Part shown: positions 27,752 to 36,180 of the stretch, in pieces
How the letters are laid out: the number at the start of each line of letters is the position of its first letter
Position numbering within the stretch: position 1 is the stretch's first letter
Assembly: GCF_017347605.1 (NCBI RefSeq)
Contig: NZ_AP024484.1
Span: 2,804,501-2,868,500, forward strand
Length of the DNA stretch: 64,000 nucleotides
Direction of reading: 5' to 3'
Source: Prevotella herbatica
GTDB taxonomy: Bacteria > Bacteroidota > Bacteroidia > Bacteroidales > Bacteroidaceae
The notes under the pieces: model-generated
The model's database searches: none
What the model was told of the DNA's origin: nothing
What the model saw: the letters and a program-made list of their open reading frames with translations, nothing else
Translations under genes and position numbers: made by a program

Positions 27752-29461
27752 TTATATTGCATTTATGAAACTCACAACGGCATCTCTATCATCTTTAGGT
27801 AGATTATAGAATTTTTGTGAAGCTCTGTATGCATCACTGTTCTTACTGTATCCATGCCACATGATTGCTTCAACTACGTTTCTGGCTCTACAGTCGTGCA
27901 GCCTGTCATGAGCGCCAGTTTCCTGATAGCTAAGTCCTCTTCCCCATAAAGGAGTTGTGCGACACCAGCCTGAGCGTATGTCATTTTCCATGTGTAATCT
28001 GTGTTGAACCATGTCTGTATATGGCCATATCTTCTGATGGGCGTATCTTGGTAACGGTCCTTGATTTCTAACAATATAGTCTTTCCAATATTCGTCATTA
28101 CCAGTAGTCCATGATGGACGATGGCAAGCTGTGCATCCCATAGAATAAAATAGAGTTTTGCCTCTTTTTACTTTATCTGTATTTAGACCACGTGCTTTTG
28201 GTACAGCTAATCCTCTGTGCCATACCATAAAGTCATAATAGTCTTGGTCACTCATTTCCTCGCCTTTACTATCGTTGTTTACAAAGTATTTTTCGTATGT
28301 CTGTGAGTCTGTTCTTGAGTTTAGTCCTAGTAATAGGTTTACTAGATAACTCACGCTATCCTTGCTTCCGTCTGCATAATACGGATGTAGAAGAGATGTT
28401 TTTGTAGCACCATTATCTTGAATATACTTTATGACATCTGGATTTTCAGACATTGCTTTTGCCCATGCTTTTGTTGTGTATAGATAATGTCTGTCACTGC
28501 GTGTCACGTTTGTTATATTCCACATAGCATTAGCTCCAGGTCCATCTTGTAATGATCCACGAGTCAAAGCATAAGTGAACTTTTTAATGCGTTTGTCTCC
28601 ATCAGCAAGCGTATACCATGCACTAGAAGCCCACGTCTTTGATGCTGCATCCCACATTGCTGGATTTAATGTAACGTAAGGTGATTCGTGAGCATACTGC
28701 ATTTGCAGCGAATCATCAGGAATTGCATCTAGAAGTGCTGTTCCATAAATACCAATAGTTGATTCAAGACGAACTTCATAGTTGTCTGGCTTAGGATCTG
28801 TGTTAAATGCTGATTGAGGAATAGTCACATCTGGATATATGAGATCATAACTTTCACCATCAGCAAATTTATTATTGTGTTCGTCGGTAGCTTTCTTCCA
28901 TTTTATACTAATCTGGCTTTCGTCGATAGGAGCGAGGAATGGATCCATCGCTTTTGTTTGAGGCATACCTGTAACCTCCGAAATATAACTGTTTGCAGCA
29001 TACGCATTGCCGTTAATGTCTGTTCCTGCTGTAGGATGATACACAACAAGTAGGTATCCATTTCCCATATCATTGGCTTGATAACGTTCCATGCGTTTGC
29101 CATGACCGTATGATGGATGACAATACATGCAGCTGGATCTTACCAATGCCGGTCCTAAACCACGACGTGGCTGCGTGTTCAGTGTAAAGTCGTTCTCAAA
29201 AAATGTTTCTCCCTTTTTAAACGTTTGATACATTCCGTTGTTTTCTACATACGGAGACGGATTGGAATAACATCCCTCTTCATTTGATGTTGTTCCAAGT
29301 TCTCCGCCTGGATTCCATTCTGCAGCCGTAAACACATTGTTTGCTGAATCTATACCTGCGTTTGGATTGACAATATCAGCAGTGTCATTGTCAGTACATG
29401 AGAATATAGTTATTGTTGACAGTCCTATGAATAAAGTTTTGCTGATTTTTGATAATTTCAT
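27752..29461 (-). CDS. Di-haem c-type cytochrome, DUF1111 (di-haem oxidoreductase) lipoprotein
   Basis: 569 residues from the ATG at 29461; upstream in-frame codons overlap an intercistronic hairpin and are rejected. The lipoprotein signal ends TIFSC. Two haem c sites are visible: CMYCH near residue 111 and CTACH near residue 442. DUF1111 proteins are distant relatives of di-haem peroxidases, and in Pseudomonas such genes accompany imelysin. Here it follows an imelysin gene and precedes a haem-attachment protein. The likely location is the periplasmic face of a membrane, with a role in redox chemistry tied to iron or peroxide. Substrate unknown. Confidence 0.82.
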   Translation of the reverse strand: MKLSKISKTLFIGLSTITIFSCTDNDTADIVNPNAGIDSANNVFTAAEWNPGGELGTTSNEEGCYSNPSPYVENNGMYQTFKKGETFFENDFTLNTQPRRGLGPALVRSSCMYCHPSYGHGKRMERYQANDMGNGYLLVVYHPTAGTDINGNAYAANSYISEVTGMPQTKAMDPFLAPIDESQISIKWKKATDEHNNKFADGESYDLIYPDVTIPQSAFNTDPKPDNYEVRLESTIGIYGTALLDAIPDDSLQMQYAHESPYVTLNPAMWDAASKTWASSAWYTLADGDKRIKKFTYALTRGSLQDGPGANAMWNITNVTRSDRHYLYTTKAWAKAMSENPDVIKYIQDNGATKTSLLHPYYADGSKDSVSYLVNLLLGLNSRTDSQTYEKYFVNNDSKGEEMSDQDYYDFMVWHRGLAVPKARGLNTDKVKRGKTLFYSMGCTACHRPSWTTGNDEYWKDYIVRNQGPLPRYAHQKIWPYTDMVQHRLHMENDIRSGWCRTTPLWGRGLSYQETGAHDRLHDCRARNVVEAIMWHGYSKNSDAYRASQKFYNLPKDDRDAVVSFINAI

Positions 29462-29482
29462 AATGTGGGTATTTAATAGTTT

Positions 29483-29517
29483 AAAGGAGAATGCCATATT
29501 AAATGGCAAACTCCTTT
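29483..29517 (-). other. Intercistronic hairpin between imelysin and di-haem genes
   Basis: AAAGGAG-AA-TGCCA-TATTAAA-TGGCA-AA-CTCCTTT: 12 bp paired with a symmetric 2x2 internal loop. It lies between the imelysin stop (29544) and the di-haem start (29461). No U-tract follows on the minus strand, so it looks more like an mRNA processing or stabilising element than a terminator. Confidence 0.65.
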
Positions 29518-29543
29518 TCTAAATAAAAAATAATTATGACGGG

Positions 29544-30752
29544 TTATTTATTTGTTTTCTGTACAAACTGGTCTGCTGCACTTAATGCATCGCTAAGTTC
29601 CTGGCATGCAGAAATAGCTTTAGCGCATTGTGCATTCTTATAATTATTTACGAATGGTGCTGGGATTGCTTTTATTTGCGCCAATGCATTTGTTATGGCC
29701 GTTTCAACACGCTTGCCAGTTTCTGCTTCATATTTAGCAAAATAATCATGGAATGATTTTCCGTTGCTGCGATTATTTGCAGTTCCACCATACCAAATAT
29801 TTTCAATACTGTGTATGTTGTTTTGGAAATCAATAAGTGAGTGTTGACTATATGGTGATTCTATGTAGCTAACGTCAGCACCAGAGTATGGATTGTTTAT
29901 TTTTGTGTTACCAACTTCGTCTGCAATTCCTGCTGATCCATGATCACCGCTAAGAATAGCACTTACTGTGGCTTTGACAGATGTATATGTACTACCGCTG
30001 TTTCCTGCATTCTGTAGGTCATATCCGTATGCCTTTTCAAGGTCAGTTGTGTATGCCTTTCCAAGATTTTCAAGTATGTCGAAATGACTTTTTGGCGCGT
30101 TCTCATTCCATGCACATTCCAGTTGATACACGCTGTTGCGCAAGTCTTCTGATACGGCAGCAGCAAATTCTATTTCACGGCTACCACTTACAGTTGTGAA
30201 ATCCATTCCGTCTTGATTGTATGTATCTTTACTGTTAAGCTCTTGTGCATTTCTGCTTTTTCCGTCACGGAATAATATAAACTCAATTCCATGAAAGCCG
30301 ATAAGACTTTGATCATAATTGCTTGCAGTTGCAATGCTGTTATTACTTGTCAGCAACTTCTGTAAAGAAGCAAGGTCCAGCGGCCATGAGTCTATATGTG
30401 GATCAATGCTGAAGTGTGAAGCTGCACCAAGCAGAAAAGCCTCGCTGCGTTCATAATTGCTTCGTGCATTTAGAAATATCTTGCATGCGGCATCTACTTG
30501 TGTCTGAGTAATGTTGCCTGTTTTCATTGCAGCCAGTGCCTCGTACAATTGTGAACAACTGTCAGCAAGAGCTTTATAGGTCGGGTTTATTGTGTTGTTC
30601 ACGTCTGCTGCAATAGCTTGTTGTAGCAATTGGTCTCCCTCGCTTAAGGTTGTAGATGATGTTTTGTTGTCATCATCAGAACAAGATGACATTCCGTATG
30701 TGAATACGGTACATAGCAGTAATGCCATTGAATAGTGTGCTAATTTTTTCAT
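29544..30752 (-). CDS. Imelysin-family (peptidase M75/ICMP-like) lipoprotein
   Basis: 402 residues with signal and lipobox MSSC (Cys about residue 24). The imelysin GxHxxE motif appears as GFHGIEFILF near residue 155, preceded by a PHIDSWPLD segment that matches the family's conserved I-D-x-W-P pattern. Imelysins are helical, surface-anchored proteins linked to iron uptake (EfeO/IrpA/ICMP relatives); peptidase activity is doubtful. It stands between a porin-like gene and a di-haem gene in the same operon, echoing Pseudomonas imelysin/DUF1111 loci. The exact ligand is unknown. Confidence 0.85.
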   Translation of the reverse strand: MKKLAHYSMALLLCTVFTYGMSSCSDDDNKTSSTTLSEGDQLLQQAIAADVNNTINPTYKALADSCSQLYEALAAMKTGNITQTQVDAACKIFLNARSNYERSEAFLLGAASHFSIDPHIDSWPLDLASLQKLLTSNNSIATASNYDQSLIGFHGIEFILFRDGKSRNAQELNSKDTYNQDGMDFTTVSGSREIEFAAAVSEDLRNSVYQLECAWNENAPKSHFDILENLGKAYTTDLEKAYGYDLQNAGNSGSTYTSVKATVSAILSGDHGSAGIADEVGNTKINNPYSGADVSYIESPYSQHSLIDFQNNIHSIENIWYGGTANNRSNGKSFHDYFAKYEAETGKRVETAITNALAQIKAIPAPFVNNYKNAQCAKAISACQELSDALSAADQFVQKTNK

Positions 30753-30792
30753 TTTCTTTGTTTTTAATTATTACAAATATTTATATGTAGTT

Positions 30793-32109
30793 TTATAAGA
30801 AGAATCCTTCATACGCAATCCCTATCGAGAAAGAAGGTTCATTATTATATCCGCTTTGTAGAAGTCTCTTTGAGTATTCTGCTTTGATGGCAATCTGTGA
30901 AATAGGGTAGTAGTTGATTCCGAAAGCCATACGATTCTTTTTCGTGTATGGATACGCAGGCTCTTCTGATGTAGGTATATATGAATTGTAATATTCATAA
31001 TGTCCGAATACATAGAATTTTTGTTTATCTTGTCTTAGTTTCTGAATCTGCGAAAACACATCCCATCCAGCCTCTATGCCTGTAGCGATTGCTGCTTTAC
31101 CAACATAATCTCGATTGAAAGGGGATGTCTTGGTCTGTCTTCCGGTAAGCAGTCTCACGTCGTTAGCATCGCTAAGATGTCCGTAGTCAAAGTTTCCTCT
31201 TACAATCCAGTTATGGGCGTTATATGTAAAATCAAATGTGCCAATTGTTACTGCACCTTTTAAGTTTCTTGAACTAGCCTCGTCACTTGCCTCTCTGCCA
31301 AGAGAGTTGTCTATGCTATGACCATAATATCCACTGACTCCAAGCCTTAATCCAGGTATAGAGTAATTGTCAATTCTTAGCGCTACCGCATATTTGTTTG
31401 ACGGTTCAAATTCAAAAGCCGAACTTCCACCTTTTTGTATCCAGTTGTCACGGCTGAAACTCAATGCGTTCAATCCTGCTAGGAACTGTAATTCATATTT
31501 AAATTTCCCGACTCTTCCCCAAATACTAGCTCCAGTCTGATGCCATGTGCATGGAAATATAGTAGCTTCGCCTTCCGGTCTATATACAGTAAAGAAGTTG
31601 AGTGGCTCATGATGCGCATTAGTAAGTCCTATTGGAACAACAATGTGTCCGAAACGAATATTCAATCCACGTGAAAATGTCTTTTGAAGCCAGAATTGTT
31701 CAAGCTCAACTTCTCCACCTTTCTCAACTTCCTGTTCCCATTCTCCACTTTCTTCATATTCTTTTTCATAAGAGATTCCTGTTCCTCCATGTTCAAATTC
31801 AATCTCTGATCCCATAGTCCAGCCTTTGCCGAAATCATAGCTTAGATATATTACAGCATGTGGAATGTCAAATTTTCCATGACTTGGATCATTCTTGTAT
31901 GCACTTGCTTTAGAATACCTATAAACATTATCACTATAGAATTCGCGGCTATAAGCCACTTCACCATATCCACCAACACTAAGCTTTTGTTTGTTGGCAT
32001 GATTCATGACACTGTCTGAGGTTGAAACTTGTGCGTTAGAAGTGCTCGGAATAGAAATGCCTATTCCTGCTAATACGCATGCTGTAAATACATGTTTTAA
32101 ATTATTCAT
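30793..32109 (-). CDS. Outer-membrane porin-like beta-barrel protein heading the imelysin operon
   Basis: 438 residues with a signal peptide ending SNAQ. The body consists of amphipathic beta strands, with a charged loop (EKEYEESGEWEQEVEKGG) and the core GLNIRFGHIVVPIGLTNAHH. The C-terminus ends in aromatic residues (SIGIAYEGFFL). It is paralogous to the 334-residue barrel encoded convergently at 23159. It is the first gene of the five-gene minus-strand operon, 40 bp before imelysin. It may let an iron complex or other small solute cross the outer membrane. The family name is uncertain; it resembles phosphate-selective-porin-like Bacteroidetes proteins. Confidence 0.68.
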   Translation of the reverse strand: MNNLKHVFTACVLAGIGISIPSTSNAQVSTSDSVMNHANKQKLSVGGYGEVAYSREFYSDNVYRYSKASAYKNDPSHGKFDIPHAVIYLSYDFGKGWTMGSEIEFEHGGTGISYEKEYEESGEWEQEVEKGGEVELEQFWLQKTFSRGLNIRFGHIVVPIGLTNAHHEPLNFFTVYRPEGEATIFPCTWHQTGASIWGRVGKFKYELQFLAGLNALSFSRDNWIQKGGSSAFEFEPSNKYAVALRIDNYSIPGLRLGVSGYYGHSIDNSLGREASDEASSRNLKGAVTIGTFDFTYNAHNWIVRGNFDYGHLSDANDVRLLTGRQTKTSPFNRDYVGKAAIATGIEAGWDVFSQIQKLRQDKQKFYVFGHYEYYNSYIPTSEEPAYPYTKKNRMAFGINYYPISQIAIKAEYSKRLLQSGYNNEPSFSIGIAYEGFFL

Positions 32110-32145
32110 TTATCTTTTTATTAGTTATCATTTATTCTATATTAA

Positions 32146-32190
32146 ATCCCAGGTTGATTACTTATTTTTATAAGTTCTCAAGCCTGGGAT
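32146..32190 (-). promoter_or_regulatory. Long hairpin in the 5' leader of the imelysin operon
   Basis: A stepped stem of 8 + 4 + 6 bp: ATCCCAGG/CCTGGGAT, TTGA/TCAA and ACTTAT/ATAAGT around a TTTT loop. One bulge and one small internal loop interrupt it. It lies inside the ~210-nt leader between the minus-strand promoter and the ATG at 32109. A regulatory or stabilising role is inferred. Confidence 0.6.
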
Positions 32191-32323
32191 ACGTCATTGA
32201 AAGGTGTCTTACATTTTGCAGTCTCGTATTAAGGCTAGTTCTGTAGTGTAAAGAATTTGTTATAGCATAGTCTTGAAAATACGTGAATGTCAATGTTTGT
32301 CACATTCCAATTTCGTTTCGTTT

Positions 32324-32355
32324 GCAAAGGTAATGTCATTATGGATATTGCGCAA
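32324..32355 (-). promoter_or_regulatory. Promoter of the imelysin/cytochrome operon (TTG-N20-TACCTTTGC, minus strand)
   Basis: The complement of GCAAAGGTA (32324-32332) gives TACCTTTGC. CAA at 32353-32355 gives TTG at the right distance (20 nt). Transcription would start near 32318, leaving a leader of about 210 nt. Confidence 0.65.
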
Positions 32356-32455
32356 TACTCAAAAATTAGTAAAAATAATATCATCATATTTAGGTATGCC
32401 TTTGCTGATATCTTAATGCCATTTGCCTTAAATTTAAATTCATAATCTCTAGGTA

Positions 32456-32487
32456 TTGCAGCTGTAAAATAAATAGCCTACCTTTGC
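32456..32487 (+). promoter_or_regulatory. Orphan promoter (TTG-N20-TACCTTTGC) not facing a gene closely
   Basis: TTG at 32456-32458 and TACCTTTGC at 32479-32487 with a 20-nt spacer. The nearest gene starts at 32844, while a strong hairpin lies at 32669-32694, so it probably drives a short non-coding RNA. Confidence 0.65.
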
Positions 32488-32492
32488 CAATG

Positions 32493-32700
32493 TAAAAATT
32501 ATCATTGATATCATGTTGGCTTTTATTGTAATATAATATGTAAATGAAGATAATGAAAACTTGTAACTGTAATATTTATAATAGGATTCTTTTGGAAGTT
32601 TTAAACTTTAATGTTTGATTTCTTTAGAGAAAAAGAACGATAAAAATTAATAATGTTTTTGTACTGTATAGGGCTGCCTGTGAGGGTAGCCCTATCTTAT
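32493..32700 (+). ncRNA. Candidate ~200-nt small RNA
   Basis: Bounded by the promoter at 32456-32487 and by a hairpin at 32669-32694 (TAGGGCTGCC / GGTAGCCCTA, 10 bp including one G-U pair, 6-nt loop) followed by TCTTATTTATG. No convincing protein is encoded; a 24-codon frame (MKIMKTCNCNIYNRILLEVL...) occurs within it. It could also be the leader of the downstream DUF4153 gene, with the hairpin as attenuator. No known RNA family was recognised. Confidence 0.4.
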
Positions 32701-32843
32701 TTATGATTATTTGATTTTGATGGATAATGTTAAAACTTAGTATAAATAAAGAATAATGTCATTATTTTTAATATCTTTGTACTCATAATAGGCATAATTG
32801 CTTATTTGAATTTACGTCAAGATTAATTTAATACATTAGAAAA

Positions 32844-34502
32844 ATGGAAAAACTAACATTAGAAAAACTCAAAGACAACTTCATACTTAGTTGCAAGCGC
32901 TTTCCAATTAGCATATTTTTCCTATTATGGTTTACAGTAACTTTAATTTACTTTGGTTTAGGTAAAAGCCGTGATGCTCAGTTTTTTAATGTATTCTATT
33001 CTGGATCAGCTGCACTATTGACCTGTGTTCTTCGTCTTTGGGAGGAAGAAGTTGATGATTTGAAGCGATGCCGTATTATTCAAGGGGCAATACATGTGTG
33101 TTGGTTAGCGGCAGCTGTTTATATCAGTTTCTATTGTGATATGAATCTAACTGTGGAATTTAGTGTATTTGCTTTATCATTTACTATTGCTATAGCATTT
33201 TTTATTGTTCCTTTCTTCAAGGAGAACGATGATATTTCATTATGGAATTTTACTTATCATACATTCCTTACATTTGTTTTATCATTTATCGTAGCTCTGA
33301 TTCTTATGGGTGGCGTAATGTTGCTTTTAGAATCTTTCACGCAATTATTTGGTGTAGTCTTGTGTTCCGATGCTTACTATGATGTAGCAGTTGTATGCAA
33401 TGGTTTTATTGCACCTTTCCTATTTCTTCAGCTTATTCCCAAGCATGATAAGATGCATAAAGATTCTGTGAAACGACTTCCTAAATTTATGTATGGTATC
33501 ATCCATTATCTATTTATTCCTCTTACAATAGCCTATCTTATCACACTCTATGCTTATGCTGCAAAGATTATTTTTCAGTGGGAATTACCTGAAGGGTGGG
33601 TATCATGGCTTGTAACAGCTTTGATGACTTTGATGACAATCATTATTGTTGCAGTTTATCCGTCTCAGTTCAGCGATGGACATGATGTAGACAAGAAGAT
33701 AGTTAAATGGCTCCCGATGTGTGTATTGCCACTCTTGTTATTGATGTCAATTGGCATATTACGTAGAATCAGTGATTATGGTATAACTGCAAATAGACTC
33801 TATATATCCTTATTCAATCTGTGGTGCTATGGAGTATGTGTATGGTTAATTGTCAGTAAGGCTCGGAGAATCGTTTGGATTCCAATCTCGTTCACTGTCT
33901 TGCTTTTGCTTTCTTCTGTTGGACCACAAAACTTTTCAAGTTTGGCTTTTTCTTCTTTGAAATCTGATGTAATAAAAGGGTTAAAGATGGCAAAAGTTGC
34001 AAAACTTCCAATGGATATTACTACATATAAAAAATGGATTAAACAGAAAGATGCCTCAATGAATGATATTATCAGCAACATTTATTATCTTAAATCTCAG
34101 TATGGTAACAAGGTGTTGACTGACATTGCAGATTCAGTCACTCTTATGAGAATTAACTATTTCAGCGCAGATAAGAGCATCAGTGATATAGAAATTAATA
34201 ATATTTGTGATGATAATGCTTTAATAATTCCTAGTGGTTATAAGCATGTAATACCTTCTTATAATTATCTTTATAATAGGGTGAAAGTAGACGGAGATAA
34301 AATCAGTTTCATTGTTGAGTATGAAATTAATGGTAAAAAATTGAAGTTGCCGATAGATGTTTCAATTAAAAAGATGAAGAGTATAGAGAATTCAAAATAC
34401 ATTGTACCTGTCAAATGTAGCAATGCAGTATTATATTTTTCATCGTTTTCTTTCTCTGAAGACACTAAAATGTTGTCTTTTTGTGCAACAATCTTCTATT
34501 GA
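32844..34502 (+). CDS. DUF4153-family membrane protein
   Basis: 552 residues. About eleven membrane helices occupy residues ~20-375, beginning PISIFFLLWFTVTLIYFGLG. A soluble C-terminal domain (residues ~375-552) contains LPMDITTYKKWIKQKDASMN. The layout matches the DUF4153 family of Bacteroidetes and Firmicutes, whose function is unknown. A -7-like element, TATCTTTGT, at 32772-32780 lies ~65 bp upstream. The hemerythrin-type regulator follows, with its own promoter. Confidence 0.72.
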   Translation: MEKLTLEKLKDNFILSCKRFPISIFFLLWFTVTLIYFGLGKSRDAQFFNVFYSGSAALLTCVLRLWEEEVDDLKRCRIIQGAIHVCWLAAAVYISFYCDMNLTVEFSVFALSFTIAIAFFIVPFFKENDDISLWNFTYHTFLTFVLSFIVALILMGGVMLLLESFTQLFGVVLCSDAYYDVAVVCNGFIAPFLFLQLIPKHDKMHKDSVKRLPKFMYGIIHYLFIPLTIAYLITLYAYAAKIIFQWELPEGWVSWLVTALMTLMTIIIVAVYPSQFSDGHDVDKKIVKWLPMCVLPLLLLMSIGILRRISDYGITANRLYISLFNLWCYGVCVWLIVSKARRIVWIPISFTVLLLLSSVGPQNFSSLAFSSLKSDVIKGLKMAKVAKLPMDITTYKKWIKQKDASMNDIISNIYYLKSQYGNKVLTDIADSVTLMRINYFSADKSISDIEINNICDDNALIIPSGYKHVIPSYNYLYNRVKVDGDKISFIVEYEINGKKLKLPIDVSIKKMKSIENSKYIVPVKCSNAVLYFSSFSFSEDTKMLSFCATIFY

Positions 34503-34521
34503 TAATACCTACAAATGATTA

Positions 34522-34553
34522 TTGTGATTATGATTATTTTTATGTAATTTTGC
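34522..34553 (+). promoter_or_regulatory. Promoter for the hemerythrin-LuxR regulator (TTG-N20-TAATTTTGC)
   Basis: TTG at 34522-34524 and TAATTTTGC at 34545-34553 with a 20-nt spacer. The leader to the ATG at 34582 is ~23 nt. Confidence 0.75.
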
Positions 34554-34581
34554 AAACGATAATAAATAACATTCTATAGAA

Positions 34582-35538
34582 ATGAAAAATCAGAAAATGT
34601 ATGAGGCTGACGATCAGATGATTTCCCTTATAAGAGATAATTATAATATATTGCAAAGCTTGGGTGGTTTCGGCTTAAGCCTCGGCTTTGGTGATAAAAC
34701 TGTGAGGCAAGTCTGTGATGAACAAAAGGTAGACTGTTATACATTTTTAGCCGTTGTGAATTTTACAATCAATGGATATGCTGATGTAGATAATGAGGAT
34801 CGTCTTTCATTACCTACGCTATTGCATTATCTTAAAGCTAGTCATGACTATTATCTGGGTTTTCAGTTACCTTTTATACGTAAGGAGTTAGAGGATGCCC
34901 TTGATAAGACCGATAATTTGGCTATGCTGATACTTAAACTTTATGATGAGTATGCACGCGAAATACGAATGCACATGCGTTATGAAGAGAAAACGGTGTT
35001 CCCTTATGTAGAATCATTGATTCAAAATCAGTCATCTGTAAGTTATGATATTGACACTTACTCAAAGCATCATAGCCAGATTGACAAACAATTAAAGGAA
35101 TTGAAGAATATTATTATCAAGTATCTGCCAAGTGATGAGTTGCACAACAATCAGCTCACAGCTACATTATATGATATATATAATAATGAGGACTGGCTGA
35201 GGCAGCATTCAAAAGTTGAGGATCACATCTTTATACCAGCCATAAGACGTTTGGAACACAAGACAAAACAGAATGATGTCTCTGTTAAGATATCAAACAT
35301 GATAAATAAAAATTCAGAAGGTAATGAGACGATCAGTGATAGGGAGAAAGATGTTATAATAAGTCTTGTTCAGGGAATGAGCAACAAGGAGATTGCTGAT
35401 CATCTGTGTATTTCAATAAATACCGTTATTACGCATCGCAGAAACATTGCCAGAAAGTTGCAGATTCATAGTGCTGCCGGACTAACTATTTATGCTATTG
35501 TAAATAATTTCGTTGATATCTCTGCGGTAAAACTATAA
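34582..35538 (+). CDS. Hemerythrin-domain regulator with C-terminal LuxR-type HTH
   Basis: 318 residues, cytoplasmic. Residues ~20-75 resemble the DUF542/ScdA_N region of RIC (YtfE) proteins but lack its Cys pair. Residues ~85-230 are hemerythrin-like, with putative diiron ligands in LKASHDYY, MHMRYEEKTVFPYV, SKHHSQID and RQHSKVEDHIFIP. Residues ~250-315 are a LuxR HTH (SDREKDVIISLVQGMSNKEI). The family suggests sensing O2, NO or iron through a diiron centre, with direct control of transcription. It is convergent with a second LuxR protein sharing a near-identical HTH; their stop codons are 1 bp apart. Confidence 0.82.
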   Translation: MKNQKMYEADDQMISLIRDNYNILQSLGGFGLSLGFGDKTVRQVCDEQKVDCYTFLAVVNFTINGYADVDNEDRLSLPTLLHYLKASHDYYLGFQLPFIRKELEDALDKTDNLAMLILKLYDEYAREIRMHMRYEEKTVFPYVESLIQNQSSVSYDIDTYSKHHSQIDKQLKELKNIIIKYLPSDELHNNQLTATLYDIYNNEDWLRQHSKVEDHIFIPAIRRLEHKTKQNDVSVKISNMINKNSEGNETISDREKDVIISLVQGMSNKEIADHLCISINTVITHRRNIARKLQIHSAAGLTIYAIVNNFVDISAVKL

Positions 35539-35539
35539 T

Positions 35540-36160
35540 CTAAATATTGTTGATGTCAACATATCCGTGCATTACGGCATAAATAGTTAATGCACTTACG
35601 CTTTTCAGTCCCAACTTATCCATGATATTCTTGCGGTGACTGATCACTGTTGTAAGACCAATATTCAATTGGTCTGCTATTTCCTTATTAATAAATCCTT
35701 GCACGATCAGCGATAGCACTTCAATTTCTCTGTCGCTAAGAATCTTTGTCTTTACAGGCTGAATCGTCTTTGGAAGATTTTTTCCTCCTGCATGACCGTG
35801 TTGTTCAAGTTGTAGCAGTGATTTTACAAGTTGTTCTTCCGGTACATTTATGCATAAGCTCTTAAAATAGCTCAATTGTGTACTTGGATCGTTAGATGTC
35901 GTGAGTACGATAGTCTTGTGCTTGCGTTCCAAGAATGCCGTTCTGTTTTCTAAAACAATTTTCGTTGCAACGAAATAATGGAAGAAACTATCCATGTCAT
36001 CCCTTTGTAGTGCTTCGTAAGAGTTGAATGCATCAATCTCTATTGCCGGCATCACATTTTGCAATATCGTTTTCAGTCCGATAACAGCCAACGTGTTATT
36101 GTCTATGATGGCGATTTTAGGTTTAAATACCATTGTGGTATTATGTAATGTTTCGTTCAT
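35540..36160 (-). CDS. LuxR-type regulator with degenerate receiver domain
   Basis: 206 residues; an alternative ATG at 36133 gives MVFKPKIAIIDNN. Residues ~10-120 look like a response-regulator receiver (IAIIDNNTLAVIGLKTIL). Where the phosphoacceptor Asp should follow the third strand, the sequence reads FVATKIVLENRT with no Asp, so phosphorylation is doubtful. Residues ~140-205 are a LuxR HTH (SDREIEVLSLIVQGFINKEI) closely matching the convergent hemerythrin protein. The HTH similarity suggests overlapping DNA targets or heterodimers. It lies 20 bp downstream of the phospholipase D-family gene on the same strand. Confidence 0.78.
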   Translation of the reverse strand: MNETLHNTTMVFKPKIAIIDNNTLAVIGLKTILQNVMPAIEIDAFNSYEALQRDDMDSFFHYFVATKIVLENRTAFLERKHKTIVLTTSNDPSTQLSYFKSLCINVPEEQLVKSLLQLEQHGHAGGKNLPKTIQPVKTKILSDREIEVLSLIVQGFINKEIADQLNIGLTTVISHRKNIMDKLGLKSVSALTIYAVMHGYVDINNI

Positions 36161-36180
36161 ATTTCAATTATAATATTGAG

